A stretch of DNA of 64,000 bases from Micromonospora halotolerans (GTDB lineage: Bacteria > Actinomycetota > Actinomycetes > Mycobacteriales > Micromonosporaceae), in the NCBI RefSeq assembly GCF_032108445.1, contig NZ_CP134876.1:6510001-6574000 (forward strand), given 5' to 3'. The notes beneath the pieces are model-generated. The model worked only from the letters and a program-made list of their open reading frames with translations, ran no database searches and was not told the DNA's origin. Positions 23,810 through 32,900 of this stretch are shown here, piece after piece (positions within the stretch are counted from its first letter, which is position 1; each line of letters opens with the position of its first letter). Position numbers and translations under genes: made by a program.

Positions 23810-24367
23810 GTGAGCGTCATCGTCATCGAGTTCATCACCCTGGACGGGATCGTGTCCGACCCCGACGGGTCCGCAGCCACGCCGACCGGCGGTTGGGCAT
23901 TCCGGTACGGCCCCGAGAGCGTCACCGGAGACAAGTTCCGCCTCGGCCGCGTGCTGGACGACGGGGTCATGCTGCTGGGCCGCACCACCTGGCAGTTGTT
24001 CTCCCGAATCTGGCCGGGACGCGACGACCCCTTCTCCGCGCGCATGAACGGGGTGCCCAAGCTGGTGGCCTCCCGGTCGCTGACCGACACCTCGGCGTGG
24101 GCGAACTCCCGCCTCGTCGACGGCGACCTCGTCGAGGTCGTCAGGCAGGAGCAGCGGGACGTCATCGTCACCGGCAGCCTCAGTGTGGTGCGGGCGCTGC
24201 GGACCGAGGACCTGATCGACGAGTACCGGCTGCTCACCTTCCCCGCCGTCCTCGGCACCGGCGAGCGGCTCTTCCCCGCCGGCGGCCCGCCGACGGACCT
24301 GGAAACCGTCTCGGTCGAGCGCGTCGGCGCGGCGGTCCTCACCCGCTACGGCAGGGCCGCCCGGTGA
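23810..24367 (+). CDS. Dihydrofolate reductase/RibD C-terminal-like protein
   Basis: 185 residues of the RibD-C/DHFR-like family: VIVIEFITLDGIVSDPDG at the N-terminus, then GVMLLGRTTWQLFSRIWPG and VIVTGSLSVVRALRTEDLID. The layout suits NADPH binding. Many actinomycete members are general reductases beside ECF sigma genes and are not true folate enzymes. GTG 23810 has AAGGGA upstream. It follows the ECF sigma gene by 56 bp and could be co-transcribed. It converges on the inositol-phosphate-synthase-like gene. Confidence 0.86.
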   Translation: MSVIVIEFITLDGIVSDPDGSAATPTGGWAFRYGPESVTGDKFRLGRVLDDGVMLLGRTTWQLFSRIWPGRDDPFSARMNGVPKLVASRSLTDTSAWANSRLVDGDLVEVVRQEQRDVIVTGSLSVVRALRTEDLIDEYRLLTFPAVLGTGERLFPAGGPPTDLETVSVERVGAAVLTRYGRAAR

Positions 24368-24375
24368 CGTCCCTC

Positions 24376-24409
24376 CCCCGCCGGTCTCAGATCGCCGTCC
24401 CCGGCGGGG
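24376..24409. terminator. Hairpin between convergent genes
   Basis: CCCCGCCGG (24376-24384) pairs with CCGGCGGGG (24401-24409) around a 16-base loop. It overlaps the last codons of the minus-strand gene and lies 9 bases after the plus-strand stop. The loop is long, so confidence is modest. Confidence 0.45.
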
Positions 24410-25325
24410 ACTTCAGCAGTGTCGCCACCTCGGGCAGGTAGCCGCCGCGACCCGAACGCAGAGCGGCGGCGGCCACGCGGACCAGGTCGATGTTGACGCC
24501 GGCCGCGCCGCTCGGGTCGTGCACCTTCAGCCGCACGTCCAGGCTCACCGCCGTGCCGCCCCAGCCCTGCGCCTCGACGTTGAGGTGGGCGATCTTCTGC
24601 GAGCCCAGGTGCGGAAGGTAGCCGAGGGGAGCCATCTGGACCTTGTCGGATCCCACCGCGTTGGCCTTGGACTGCTGCTTGGTGTTGGGGTTCTCGACCA
24701 GGTTGCGGAAGTCCTCCGTGCCGCCCAGGTTGACCTGGTAGGAGCTGACCAGGGTGAGGCCGCGCTCCTCGATCAGGCGCAGCAGCGCGTGATGCACCAC
24801 GGAGCTGCCGAACTGGCTGGCCAGGTCGTCGCCGAGCAGCGGCAGGCCGGCCGCCTCGAACCGTTCGAGCATGGACGGCTCGCGGGCCACCCCGTCCGAG
24901 GTGGTGTTGACGAACGCCACCCCGGCCAGCAGCGCCGCCTCGGCGTAGGCGCGGGCGGTCTCCGGCCGGCCGCTCGGCGCGGAGTAGAGCAGCACCTCGG
25001 CGCCCTTCAGCGCCTGCGCCACCCGCTCGACCTCCGTCGCGTCCACGAGACCGCGCTGCACCGTCACGCCCGACGGCGGCAGGTCCGCGTCGAGCCGGAA
25101 GTTGTTGGGCGGCAGGAGGATCGCCTCGTGCAGGTCCCGGCCCACCTTGGCGTCGGAGATGGCGAACGCCGCGACGACGTCCACGTCCCCGACACCCAGC
25201 CCCGCCAGCTCGGCGCGGTGGACGCCCACCAGGCTGCCGGTGCGGCGATAGAAGTTGAGGCCCTGCACCAGCGCCGAGGTGTTGTTGCCCACGCCGACGA
25301 CCGCGACCTTCGCACTTTCGATCAT
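24387..25325 (-). CDS. Inositol-1-phosphate synthase-like protein
   Basis: 312 residues, shorter than typical actinobacterial synthases (about 360). NAD-binding GVGNNTSALVQG (residues 11-22), NTTSDGVAREPSMLERFEAA, GDDLASQFGSSVVHHALLRL, then SSYQVNLGGTEDFRNL. These blocks belong to the myo-inositol-1-phosphate synthase (Ino1) fold, which converts glucose-6-phosphate to inositol phosphate. The usual C-terminal SYNHLG-type region is not obvious, so the substrate may differ. It lies 51 bp behind the DUF4157 effector on the same strand and may be the last gene of the eCIS operon. No ribosome site is visible, and a 7-codon reading frame (ATG 25357 to TAG) precedes it. Confidence 0.83.
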   Translation of the reverse strand: MIESAKVAVVGVGNNTSALVQGLNFYRRTGSLVGVHRAELAGLGVGDVDVVAAFAISDAKVGRDLHEAILLPPNNFRLDADLPPSGVTVQRGLVDATEVERVAQALKGAEVLLYSAPSGRPETARAYAEAALLAGVAFVNTTSDGVAREPSMLERFEAAGLPLLGDDLASQFGSSVVHHALLRLIEERGLTLVSSYQVNLGGTEDFRNLVENPNTKQQSKANAVGSDKVQMAPLGYLPHLGSQKIAHLNVEAQGWGGTAVSLDVRLKVHDPSGAAGVNIDLVRVAAAALRSGRGGYLPEVATLLKSPPGTAI

Positions 25326-25376
25326 GGCAGGAGGCTACCCGGACGGTCCGCTCGTCATGATCCGGTGGCAGCCGGG

Positions 25377-28300
25377 TCAGAAGTCCACGATCTTCAGCAG
25401 GACGATCGCGTCCGGGTCGTTGCTGAGGATCCGCCGCGCGTGCTCCAGGGCCCGGTCGCCGGGCGCCCGGTCGTACTCGATGTGGATCCGCCGGCCGTTC
25501 AAGGTCGCCTGGACGTCGGGGCGGTTGGTGCCGAGCCGGAAGCTGTCGCTGACGTCGACCTGGGTCTGGTTGATCCGGAAGTCGCTGGCGCCGGCCGCCT
25601 CCAGCAGCTCGATGTCGTGCCGTACGTCGATGTTCTGGACGCTGCTGCGACCCACGCCACGGCTGGTGAACTGACCGGACGCGTCGCGGATCGGGATCGC
25701 GGCGGGGGCAGCCCGGGACGGCCCGGGCGCGCTGGTGGGCAGCACGCTCTCGAAGTCGGCCCGGGTCATCGGGGTGGCGTCGCCGAGGATCGCCTCGGGC
25801 ACCCCGGCCTCCCGGGCGACCGCGTGGCTCTCCGCCACGGCGAGGTCCGGACGCGGTCGGCCAGGTCCCTGGTGACCGGGCCCGAAGTGCTCGCCCGCCC
25901 CGGCGAGTTCGGCGTCGGCCTGGGCGGCCACGCCGGTGCGCCCGCCGGCCCGCTCGGCCATCTCCTGCCGCACCCGGTCGGCCAACTGCGCGAAGCCCTC
26001 CGGGTCGGCCGCCGCCGCGCGTTCCAGTTCCTCCCGGCTGAGCCGCTGCCCGAGCCCCTCGGCCTCGGCCATCAGCCGGTCGATCTCCGCTGCGTGCGGG
26101 CTGCGCGCCCCGGGCAGGTGCGGCGGACCGCCGGTGGTGTAACGGCCGAGTGAGGTGCGGCTGGCGATCATCTCGACCTCGTACATTCCGGGGCCGACCG
26201 GGGTGGCGGCGAACGTCTCGATCCAGCGGTACCGGCGCTTGAGCACCATCAGCGAGGCGAGCAGCACCGGCACCGGGCTGTCGACCGCGTCGTTGGCAGC
26301 CTCGATGGCCCGGGCCTCGGCCACCGCCTCCGGGTACTGGGCCGCCTTGGCCGCGTCGTCGGCCAGGGTCGGGGTGCCCGGTTCGTCGGCGGCGCGGACC
26401 GCGCCCTCGCCCAGCTCGTCGGCCTCCCGGGTGGCCGCTCCCTCGGCGCCTTCCCGGCCGGCCCGGGCCGTGCCGGCCTCGGTGGCCTCGCGGGCGGCGC
26501 CGGCCTCGGCGGCCTCCCGGCCGGTGCGGGACGCGCCGGTCGCCGCGCCCTCCCGGGCCACGCCGGCCTCGACGGCCTCCCGGGCGGTGCGGGAGGCGCC
26601 GGCCTCGGTCCCCTCCCGTGCGGCTCGGCTCGCGGCGAGGGCCGCCTCGTCGCCCAGGCCGAGCATCCGCCCGGCCAGCCCCTCGACCCGTTCGAGGAGG
26701 CCGGCGGCGAAGCGGAACCGGCTGAGGAAGCCGCGCGCGGCGCCGATGCCGCGCAGCAGCGGCCCGCGCAACGGGCGCAGCGCCCGGCCGAGCACGCCGA
26801 GCAGCTCGCCGCCCAGGTCCAGGAAGCGGAGCAGGTAGACCAGCAGGGTGCGCAGCCCCGGCTCGACGGCCTTGAGGGCGGCGTAGTTGCCGGCGCTGAA
26901 GTAGATGATGGCGGCCTGGAGCAGCAGGAACCCGGCCACGAAGCCGATCTTCCGGCCCAGCTCGAAGTCGGGCAGCATGATGAACTCGAGCAGCGCGTCG
27001 GCGGCCCGCGCGCCGAGCGACTGGGCGCCGGCCACCATGGCCGCCCAGGCGTCGCCGAGGAGCTGGGCGAGCCCGCCCACCGTGGCGCCCTCGCTCTGCA
27101 CCTCGCCGCGCATGCCGGTCTCCAGCATGGCGGGGTCCACATCGGTTTCCACCGCACCGGCCGCCGCCTGCGCGAGGGCACCGGCCGGCAGCGCCGCGAC
27201 GATCTGCGCGTCGGTCGGCTCCCCCGGCACCACCGCCGGCTCGACGACGACGCCGCCCGCCCCGCCGCCGGCCGCTGTCGGACCGGCGGCGGCCACGCTC
27301 GGACCGGGGGCGGTGGCCGTCGGACCGGCGGTCGTCGCGGTGGGGCCGGTACCGGTCGCTCCGGTGAGCCCCGAGGCCGCTGCCGACGTCGCCTCCGCCC
27401 CGACGGTGGGCGCCGCAGTGGCCAGAGCGGACGCCGACGGTCCGGCGGTGACCGCGGCGGTCGAGGCCGCAGCGGGTGTCGGCCCGGCGGCGCCGGCCGG
27501 ACCGGCGGCCGGTGGGCCTCGGACCAGGGGCAGACCCGGGGCGTACGACTGGACGACCCGGGCCACCGCGCGGGCGGCGGCCACCAGGAGCTGGGCCAGC
27601 ATGAACAGCAGCCGGAACGGGTCGATGATGCCGTCGACCACGCCCTGCACGATGCCCCAGGCCATGCCGGCCACGAAGGACAGTCCCCCGCCGGCGGCCA
27701 GGTTGGCGATCTTGTTGCTGGCGTCGATGCGCTGCTGGTCGCCGATCCGCTCGCCGTACCGGAGCTGGGTGAGGAAGCCGACCACGCCCTCGCGCAGCAG
27801 CGCGCCGAGCGGGCCCAGGCCGGTGAGCAGGGTGGGCAGCGCCCCGATCGCCACGATGAGCAGGTCGAGCACGAAGTTGATGACCGGTGGCTTGAGGTCG
27901 TCCGGGCAGAGCAGCCAGATCACCGCGCCGATGACGACCGGCAGCATGAGCGGGTTGGCCACCACCACGGCCAGCCGGACCAGGAAGTCCAGGATGGGCT
28001 GGAAGATGGCGACCAGCGCGTCGAAGACGGCGTGCAGGGCCTCGGTGAGCCCGCTGAAACCGCCGCGTGCCCAGGCGGCCATCCGGGTGAACTGGTTGGC
28101 CACGCCGGTGAGCAGCGTGGACACCGCCGTGAGGCAGGTGCTCGCGCCGAACACGCCGAGCACAGCGCCCATCGCGGTGCCGACCTGCCCGGCCACGTCG
28201 GCGAGCCAGGCCGCCGCGGCGGCCAGGGTGCCCGCGGCGCCGGTGACCGCGCCGATGACCGTGGGCAGGATGCGCTCCTGGAGCACCTGCCGAGCGGCGA

Positions 28301-29825
28301 CGAGGATCTCGCGGGTGTTCCAGTTCTCCCAGAGCCAGGTCAGGCCGTCCCACAGCGGTGGGAGGACCTGCGTCAGCACCACCACGGGGCCGAGCGGGGA
28401 GAGCAGGACCAGGATGCCGCCGACCACCATGAGCGGGGTACGGATCGGCGCGAGGGTGGCGCGCAGGGCCTCCCAGGCCGAGTTCGCGAGGTTGCCGAGC
28501 CAGCTGCGGGCGCCCTCGGTGCTGTCCCAGGCCAGCCCGAACTGGGTGGAGAGCCAGTCCCAGGCGTACGACGCGCCGGCCCGGATGGGCGCGGTGAGGT
28601 CCCAGAGCCAGCCACCCAGCCGGGTGAACGACTCCCAGACCGCGCCGCCGGCCGCGCCGAGCAGGTCCAGCGCGGGGACCGCGAGGTGGTCCCAGAGGCC
28701 GGTGAAGAGCTGGTTGACGGTGTCCGCGGCGGTCCGGAGGTTGCGGATGATCGGGCCGTCCCACTCCTGGAGGGCGGCCACCACGGGGCGCAGCAGGGCG
28801 CCGACGGTGGACCGGGCGGCGCTCCCGAGGCGGGCCTGGACGTCGCGGACGCCCTGGGCGAGCCCGGTGAAGGTGGACTCGATGGCGGACATCGGGTCGA
28901 GGTCGGCGAGGCCGGCGAGCAGCCGGCCGAGCAGCGCGTTGACGCCGGTGCAGAGCAGCTCACGCAGCCGGACCAGCGCGCCGCCGCGGAGGAACTCCAG
29001 CAGGCCGGGCGCGAGCCGGTCGACGACCGCGGAGGCCGCCTCCAGGGCGGTCCCGGCGATCTCCCCGCCCACGTCGAGGGCGGTGTCGAGCGCGCCGCGG
29101 CCCAGCGCGGCGGCGTCGCTCGCGGTGTCGGAGACGAACCGGCCCACGGGGGTGTCGGCGAGCGCGAAGCACTGCACGCCGAGCGGCGCGGACCGGGCCG
29201 GGGCGGCCGGTGGGCCGCGGCCGGGATGCTCGGTGGCCGCGCCGGCCGGGGCGGGCGCGGGGCGGGCCTGCTGGCGGACGTGGGCCAGCTCGTGGGCGAG
29301 CACCAGATCCCGGCTCGGCCCGGCCCCGGCGCCGAGGACCACGTGGTTGCCGTAGGTGAACGCATGCGCCCGCCGCTCCCGGGCGGCGAGCTTCGCGGCG
29401 AGGCCGTCGTGCAGGCGTACCCCGGTCAGGTCCATGCCGAGCGCCGGCTCGTAGCGGGCGCGTTCGGCGCCGGTCAGCGGCCGGCCGGCGCCCAGCCGGC
29501 GGTCGGGCACGGTAGCGAGCCGGGCGGCCGGCCGGGCCGACCGGGCCGGGGCGGACGGCGGCGCGGGCCGGGCGGCGGTGGCGTGGGTCGGTCGGGCGGC
29601 GGTGGCGCGGGTGGGTCGAGCGGCGACGAGGCGGGCGGCGGTGGCGTGGGCGTCGTGTTCGGCGGCCGGGTCGGGCGGGGCGTGCACCGGAATGCGGGCG
29701 ACGCTGTGGGTGCTGCGGGCCGGCCGGCTCGACCGCTCGGCCGGCCGCTCCCCCGCCGGGCGGGCGCGCTCGGGCTCGTCCCGGTCGGCCGACCGGGACG
29801 GCTGGGCCGCCTCCGCCACCCTCAC
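25377..29825 (-). CDS. DUF4157 eCIS effector with putative nuclease C-terminus
   Basis: 1482 residues. The N-terminal 110 residues are disordered (Ala/Arg/Pro, repeated TRATAARP-like units). A DUF4157 (eCIS core) domain follows at about 111-186, with zinc-protease-like HELAH (178-182). A large middle part has many hydrophobic helices (about 240-830), then a Pro/Ala/Thr linker, another hydrophobic bundle and a Glu/Ala/Arg repeat stretch. The last 90 residues contain RPDVQATLNGRRIHIEYD followed by HARRILSNDPDAIVLLKIVDF, a D..(n)..ExD pattern like PD-(D/E)XK nucleases. DUF4157 marks cargo loaded into contractile injection systems, so this is probably a toxin payload. GTG 29825 overlaps the upstream TGA by 4 bases. 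Confidence 0.85.
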   Translation of the reverse strand: MRVAEAAQPSRSADRDEPERARPAGERPAERSSRPARSTHSVARIPVHAPPDPAAEHDAHATAARLVAARPTRATAARPTHATAARPAPPSAPARSARPAARLATVPDRRLGAGRPLTGAERARYEPALGMDLTGVRLHDGLAAKLAARERRAHAFTYGNHVVLGAGAGPSRDLVLAHELAHVRQQARPAPAPAGAATEHPGRGPPAAPARSAPLGVQCFALADTPVGRFVSDTASDAAALGRGALDTALDVGGEIAGTALEAASAVVDRLAPGLLEFLRGGALVRLRELLCTGVNALLGRLLAGLADLDPMSAIESTFTGLAQGVRDVQARLGSAARSTVGALLRPVVAALQEWDGPIIRNLRTAADTVNQLFTGLWDHLAVPALDLLGAAGGAVWESFTRLGGWLWDLTAPIRAGASYAWDWLSTQFGLAWDSTEGARSWLGNLANSAWEALRATLAPIRTPLMVVGGILVLLSPLGPVVVLTQVLPPLWDGLTWLWENWNTREILVAARQVLQERILPTVIGAVTGAAGTLAAAAAWLADVAGQVGTAMGAVLGVFGASTCLTAVSTLLTGVANQFTRMAAWARGGFSGLTEALHAVFDALVAIFQPILDFLVRLAVVVANPLMLPVVIGAVIWLLCPDDLKPPVINFVLDLLIVAIGALPTLLTGLGPLGALLREGVVGFLTQLRYGERIGDQQRIDASNKIANLAAGGGLSFVAGMAWGIVQGVVDGIIDPFRLLFMLAQLLVAAARAVARVVQSYAPGLPLVRGPPAAGPAGAAGPTPAAASTAAVTAGPSASALATAAPTVGAEATSAAASGLTGATGTGPTATTAGPTATAPGPSVAAAGPTAAGGGAGGVVVEPAVVPGEPTDAQIVAALPAGALAQAAAGAVETDVDPAMLETGMRGEVQSEGATVGGLAQLLGDAWAAMVAGAQSLGARAADALLEFIMLPDFELGRKIGFVAGFLLLQAAIIYFSAGNYAALKAVEPGLRTLLVYLLRFLDLGGELLGVLGRALRPLRGPLLRGIGAARGFLSRFRFAAGLLERVEGLAGRMLGLGDEAALAASRAAREGTEAGASRTAREAVEAGVAREGAATGASRTGREAAEAGAAREATEAGTARAGREGAEGAATREADELGEGAVRAADEPGTPTLADDAAKAAQYPEAVAEARAIEAANDAVDSPVPVLLASLMVLKRRYRWIETFAATPVGPGMYEVEMIASRTSLGRYTTGGPPHLPGARSPHAAEIDRLMAEAEGLGQRLSREELERAAAADPEGFAQLADRVRQEMAERAGGRTGVAAQADAELAGAGEHFGPGHQGPGRPRPDLAVAESHAVAREAGVPEAILGDATPMTRADFESVLPTSAPGPSRAAPAAIPIRDASGQFTSRGVGRSSVQNIDVRHDIELLEAAGASDFRINQTQVDVSDSFRLGTNRPDVQATLNGRRIHIEYDRAPGDRALEHARRILSNDPDAIVLLKIVDF

Positions 29826-32800
29826 ACGCCCACATTCCCCTCGTCGCGCCACGACCCGGTGCCGTCGACCAGCGCCGGGCCGGTGGTGCAGACATTGTCG
29901 CGCGCCACCCACAGCGCGGGCGAGCCCGACGGGCCGGGAACCACGCGGATGCCGAGCACGGTGCCGTCGAAGGTGTTCGCGGCGGCGACCGCGTGCGGAC
30001 CGAGCCGGCCGGCGCAGAGCAGCCCCTGGATCGGGTACCCGGGTTTGCCGTCGGCCAGGTCGACCACGTTGGACGAGACGTCGAGGCGGTGGCAGTCGCC
30101 GACGTACACGCCCTGGTGCAGGAAGGCGGTCGCGGCCCGGGCCGGCGGGGCGACCGAGTTACCGGTGATCCACGCCCGGCGTACGGTCTCGCGCTGCTCG
30201 TCGGGGTCGCCCAGGGCGACGCTGATGCCGGTGAGCGCGCCCGCGACGGTGTTGTCGCGGACCCGCACGTCGGCGGCCGTGGTTCCGGCGACGGTGATGC
30301 CGGCGGTGGCCGTGGCCTCGGCGCCGAACTCCTCCGCGACCCGGCGCAGCCAGGCGGCGAACCGGGTCCGCTCGTCGAAGAACCGGGAGTCCGGGTTGTG
30401 CCGGACCAGGTCGTCGCGGACCACGTCCTGGAGTTCCTCGACGGTCCTGACCTCCTGGTCGCCGAGGTACGCGGTCCAGCCCTTCGAGTCGTCGATCTCG
30501 GAGCCGAATCGCAGGTTGCGGGTCTCCACCAGCGACGACCAGCCCTTGCGCAGGCCGAGCCCGTCCTCCCCGGCGAGCAGCGGGTGCACGGCCCGCCGGG
30601 CGATCCGCCGGGCGAAGCGGGGGTCGCTCAGCCAGTCGAGGAACCGCTTCTCCGGGTCGGCGCCCGGGTCGGCAGTGGCCAGCACGTCGCAGCCGGTCAC
30701 GTCGGTGCGCCGGCTGTCCAGCACCAGCACGCCGGTCTGCGCGTGGCCCGCCTCGACCCGGCAGTCGCGGACCACGGCACGCTCCACCGGCCGGCCGCCC
30801 TCCCGGTCGTCGCCCCGGACGCTGATCCCGCTCGCCACGGCGGCGGGGGCGTCGCCCATCTCGGCGTGGACCCGTTCGACGAGGACCAGGCCGGTGCGCT
30901 GGATGTCGAGGGCGCCGTTGCGCTGGTCGCTCTCGGCCGGCACGGCCGCCACGGACAGGTCGCGGACCTGCACCTCGCCGCAGTCTTCGAAGCGCAGCGC
31001 CGACTCGGCGGCGGAGACGATCCGGGTGGCGGAGCCGACCCCGGTGACCAGCACGCAGGACACCCCGGACAGCACGGCCGGCTCGTCCAGCGTCCACTCC
31101 CCCGCGGTCAGGCAGAGCGCCAGCGCGGTGACCCCGGACAGGTCGGCGAACAGGTGCACCAGGTCGGTCTCGGGGCGGACCACCAGGCAGACGGTGCCGC
31201 CCTCGTCGCGGTGGCCGGTGACGCGCACCTCGGCGTCGACCGGGGCGTCGGCGTCGTCGAGCCGGACCGCGGTGAGCACCCGGGTGGTCGGGCCGGTGCT
31301 GGGCAGCAGCCAGCGCACGTCGATCTGGCCGCGGGCGTCGGTCTCCAGGACCACCTGGGCGGGGTCTGCGGCGGTGGGTACGCCGGTGGCCAGGTGCCCG
31401 TCGACGGCGGTGAACCGGACCCGGGCGTGGTGCACGGGGCGGCCCCCGTTGCGGACCACCACCCGCACCGGCTCGGGCAGCGGCTGGCCGGGCGGGGCCT
31501 GCTGCCCGTCGCCGCCGAGCAGGTCGAGGGTGACCAGGTCGGTCAGCGGCGGGGTGAGCCGGCGGCAGTCCTCGTCGAGCGCCCAGCGGCCGGCGCTGCC
31601 GACGGTGGTGCGGCGCAGGATGCCGAGCACCGCGACGTGGTGCACGGGCCCCAGCGGCGGGCGGGCCAGGGCGTTGCCGAGGTCGTCGGTGGGCCAGTCG
31701 ATGGTGCCGGAGAGGGCGCTGACGCCGTAGACCAGGCGGACCGTGCGGGCCGGGATCAGCCAGTGGTCACCGACCCGGAAGTCACCGGCGCCGAAGCGCA
31801 CCTCGATGCCGGCGTCGTCCAGTTCGTCGGGGCTGGCGTTGGCGACCTGGGCCGGGCCGTCCCAGCGGCGCACGATCGGGGTGCGGCCGAGCGCGGCCAG
31901 GCTGGCCGGGGCGCCGGCCGCCCACGTCACGGGCAGCGCCGTCCCGTCCGGCGCTCCGGCCGTGGCGAGGTGGCCGGGCCGGCCGTGCAGCTCCCGGTCG
32001 GGGCTGGTCACCTCGACCAGGTCACCCTCGCGGAAGGACAGCTCCTCGTCCCGGCCGACCCGGTCCAGGCTCAGCTCGGCGTCCATCGCGGCCGCCGCCG
32101 CGGCCGCCGAGGGCGGGCCGATCGCGGTCAGCCCGGCCACCACGCTGCCGTTCTCCCGCGACCAGACGTAGCGGGCGGTGCCGTCGGTGGCCACGTCGTG
32201 CACCTGGACGCGGTAGAGCTGGTTCTCCAGCCGCCGGTAGCCGCCGGAGCCGCTCAGCCGGCACGGGTCGGCGGTCGGGTCCACCTCGCGCAGCGCGGCG
32301 GTCATGGTCGGGGCGGTCCGGTCCCCCCGCACCGGGTCGACCACGTCCGCGCAGGCCGTGCCGGCGGCCACCTTGACCAGCCGGACCTGCCAGACGGTCC
32401 GGGCCCGGGTGGTGGTGTCCGGGCCACCGAGGGCGGCCTCCCGCAGCCGGGGCGCCTGATCGGCGGTGACGTGCTGGTCGGCGACGTCGAGCAGGACGGC
32501 GTACCGGCCGTCGGCGGTCGGCTCGGGCAGCCCGGGCAGGTCGCCCACCTTCGGCAGGTGGGGCTGGTCGGCGAGCTTGTGCCCGGTCCCGCCGCCGGCC
32601 GGTGGCGTCGCGTCGACCAGCACCCCGTCCACGTAGTAGCGGCCGGGGGTGATCCGCAGGTCCGCCCACGCGGTCGCCGTGGGGGTGGCGCCGGCGGTGT
32701 CCACCACGGCGAAGCCGGCCCCGTCGAGCGGCCCGCCGGCCGCGCCGATGATGTCGCGGGTCCGCTCCTCGTCGTGCCAGGCGGTGATCTCCGTCTGCTC

Positions 32801-32899
32801 GTTCCACTCGGCGTCGAGCAGCATCCGGCCCTGCTGCAACAGCACCTGGCGGTAGCCGTCGCGCGGGTCGAACGTCCAGCGGGTGAAGTCTCCCTGCAT
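29822..32899 (-). CDS. DUF6519 / right-handed beta-helix protein of eCIS operon
   Basis: 1025 residues. The N-terminus (MQGDFTRWTFDPRDGYRQVL, then QQGRMLLDAEWNEQ) matches the start conserved in eCIS-linked proteins labelled DUF6519. Residues about 600-1025 have repeated short strands (VRDLSVAAV, VERVHAEM, VRDCRVEAG, VRDNTVAGA, VSSNVVDLA) typical of a right-handed parallel beta-helix, like tail spikes. Between them is an Ig-like stretch (PEPVRVVVRNGGRPVHHARV). This suggests a fibre, spike or baseplate-periphery component, possibly carbohydrate-binding (inference). ATG 32899 has GGGAG 5 bases upstream and follows the previous stop by one base. Confidence 0.78.
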   Translation of the reverse strand: MQGDFTRWTFDPRDGYRQVLLQQGRMLLDAEWNEQTEITAWHDEERTRDIIGAAGGPLDGAGFAVVDTAGATPTATAWADLRITPGRYYVDGVLVDATPPAGGGTGHKLADQPHLPKVGDLPGLPEPTADGRYAVLLDVADQHVTADQAPRLREAALGGPDTTTRARTVWQVRLVKVAAGTACADVVDPVRGDRTAPTMTAALREVDPTADPCRLSGSGGYRRLENQLYRVQVHDVATDGTARYVWSRENGSVVAGLTAIGPPSAAAAAAAMDAELSLDRVGRDEELSFREGDLVEVTSPDRELHGRPGHLATAGAPDGTALPVTWAAGAPASLAALGRTPIVRRWDGPAQVANASPDELDDAGIEVRFGAGDFRVGDHWLIPARTVRLVYGVSALSGTIDWPTDDLGNALARPPLGPVHHVAVLGILRRTTVGSAGRWALDEDCRRLTPPLTDLVTLDLLGGDGQQAPPGQPLPEPVRVVVRNGGRPVHHARVRFTAVDGHLATGVPTAADPAQVVLETDARGQIDVRWLLPSTGPTTRVLTAVRLDDADAPVDAEVRVTGHRDEGGTVCLVVRPETDLVHLFADLSGVTALALCLTAGEWTLDEPAVLSGVSCVLVTGVGSATRIVSAAESALRFEDCGEVQVRDLSVAAVPAESDQRNGALDIQRTGLVLVERVHAEMGDAPAAVASGISVRGDDREGGRPVERAVVRDCRVEAGHAQTGVLVLDSRRTDVTGCDVLATADPGADPEKRFLDWLSDPRFARRIARRAVHPLLAGEDGLGLRKGWSSLVETRNLRFGSEIDDSKGWTAYLGDQEVRTVEELQDVVRDDLVRHNPDSRFFDERTRFAAWLRRVAEEFGAEATATAGITVAGTTAADVRVRDNTVAGALTGISVALGDPDEQRETVRRAWITGNSVAPPARAATAFLHQGVYVGDCHRLDVSSNVVDLADGKPGYPIQGLLCAGRLGPHAVAAANTFDGTVLGIRVVPGPSGSPALWVARDNVCTTGPALVDGTGSWRDEGNVGV

Positions 32900-32900
32900 C

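Noticed and set aside
26420..26650. Tandem GCCTCGGCGGCCTCCCGG-like DNA units resembling an array
   Set aside because: They encode the Glu/Ala/Arg repeat of the DUF4157 protein in frame; no spacers, no cas genes, so not CRISPR.
28032..31730. Plus-strand open frame of 1232 codons
   Set aside because: It is antisense to the DUF4157 and DUF6519 genes, has Gly/Arg/Ala-dominated composition and no motif; a high-GC shadow.
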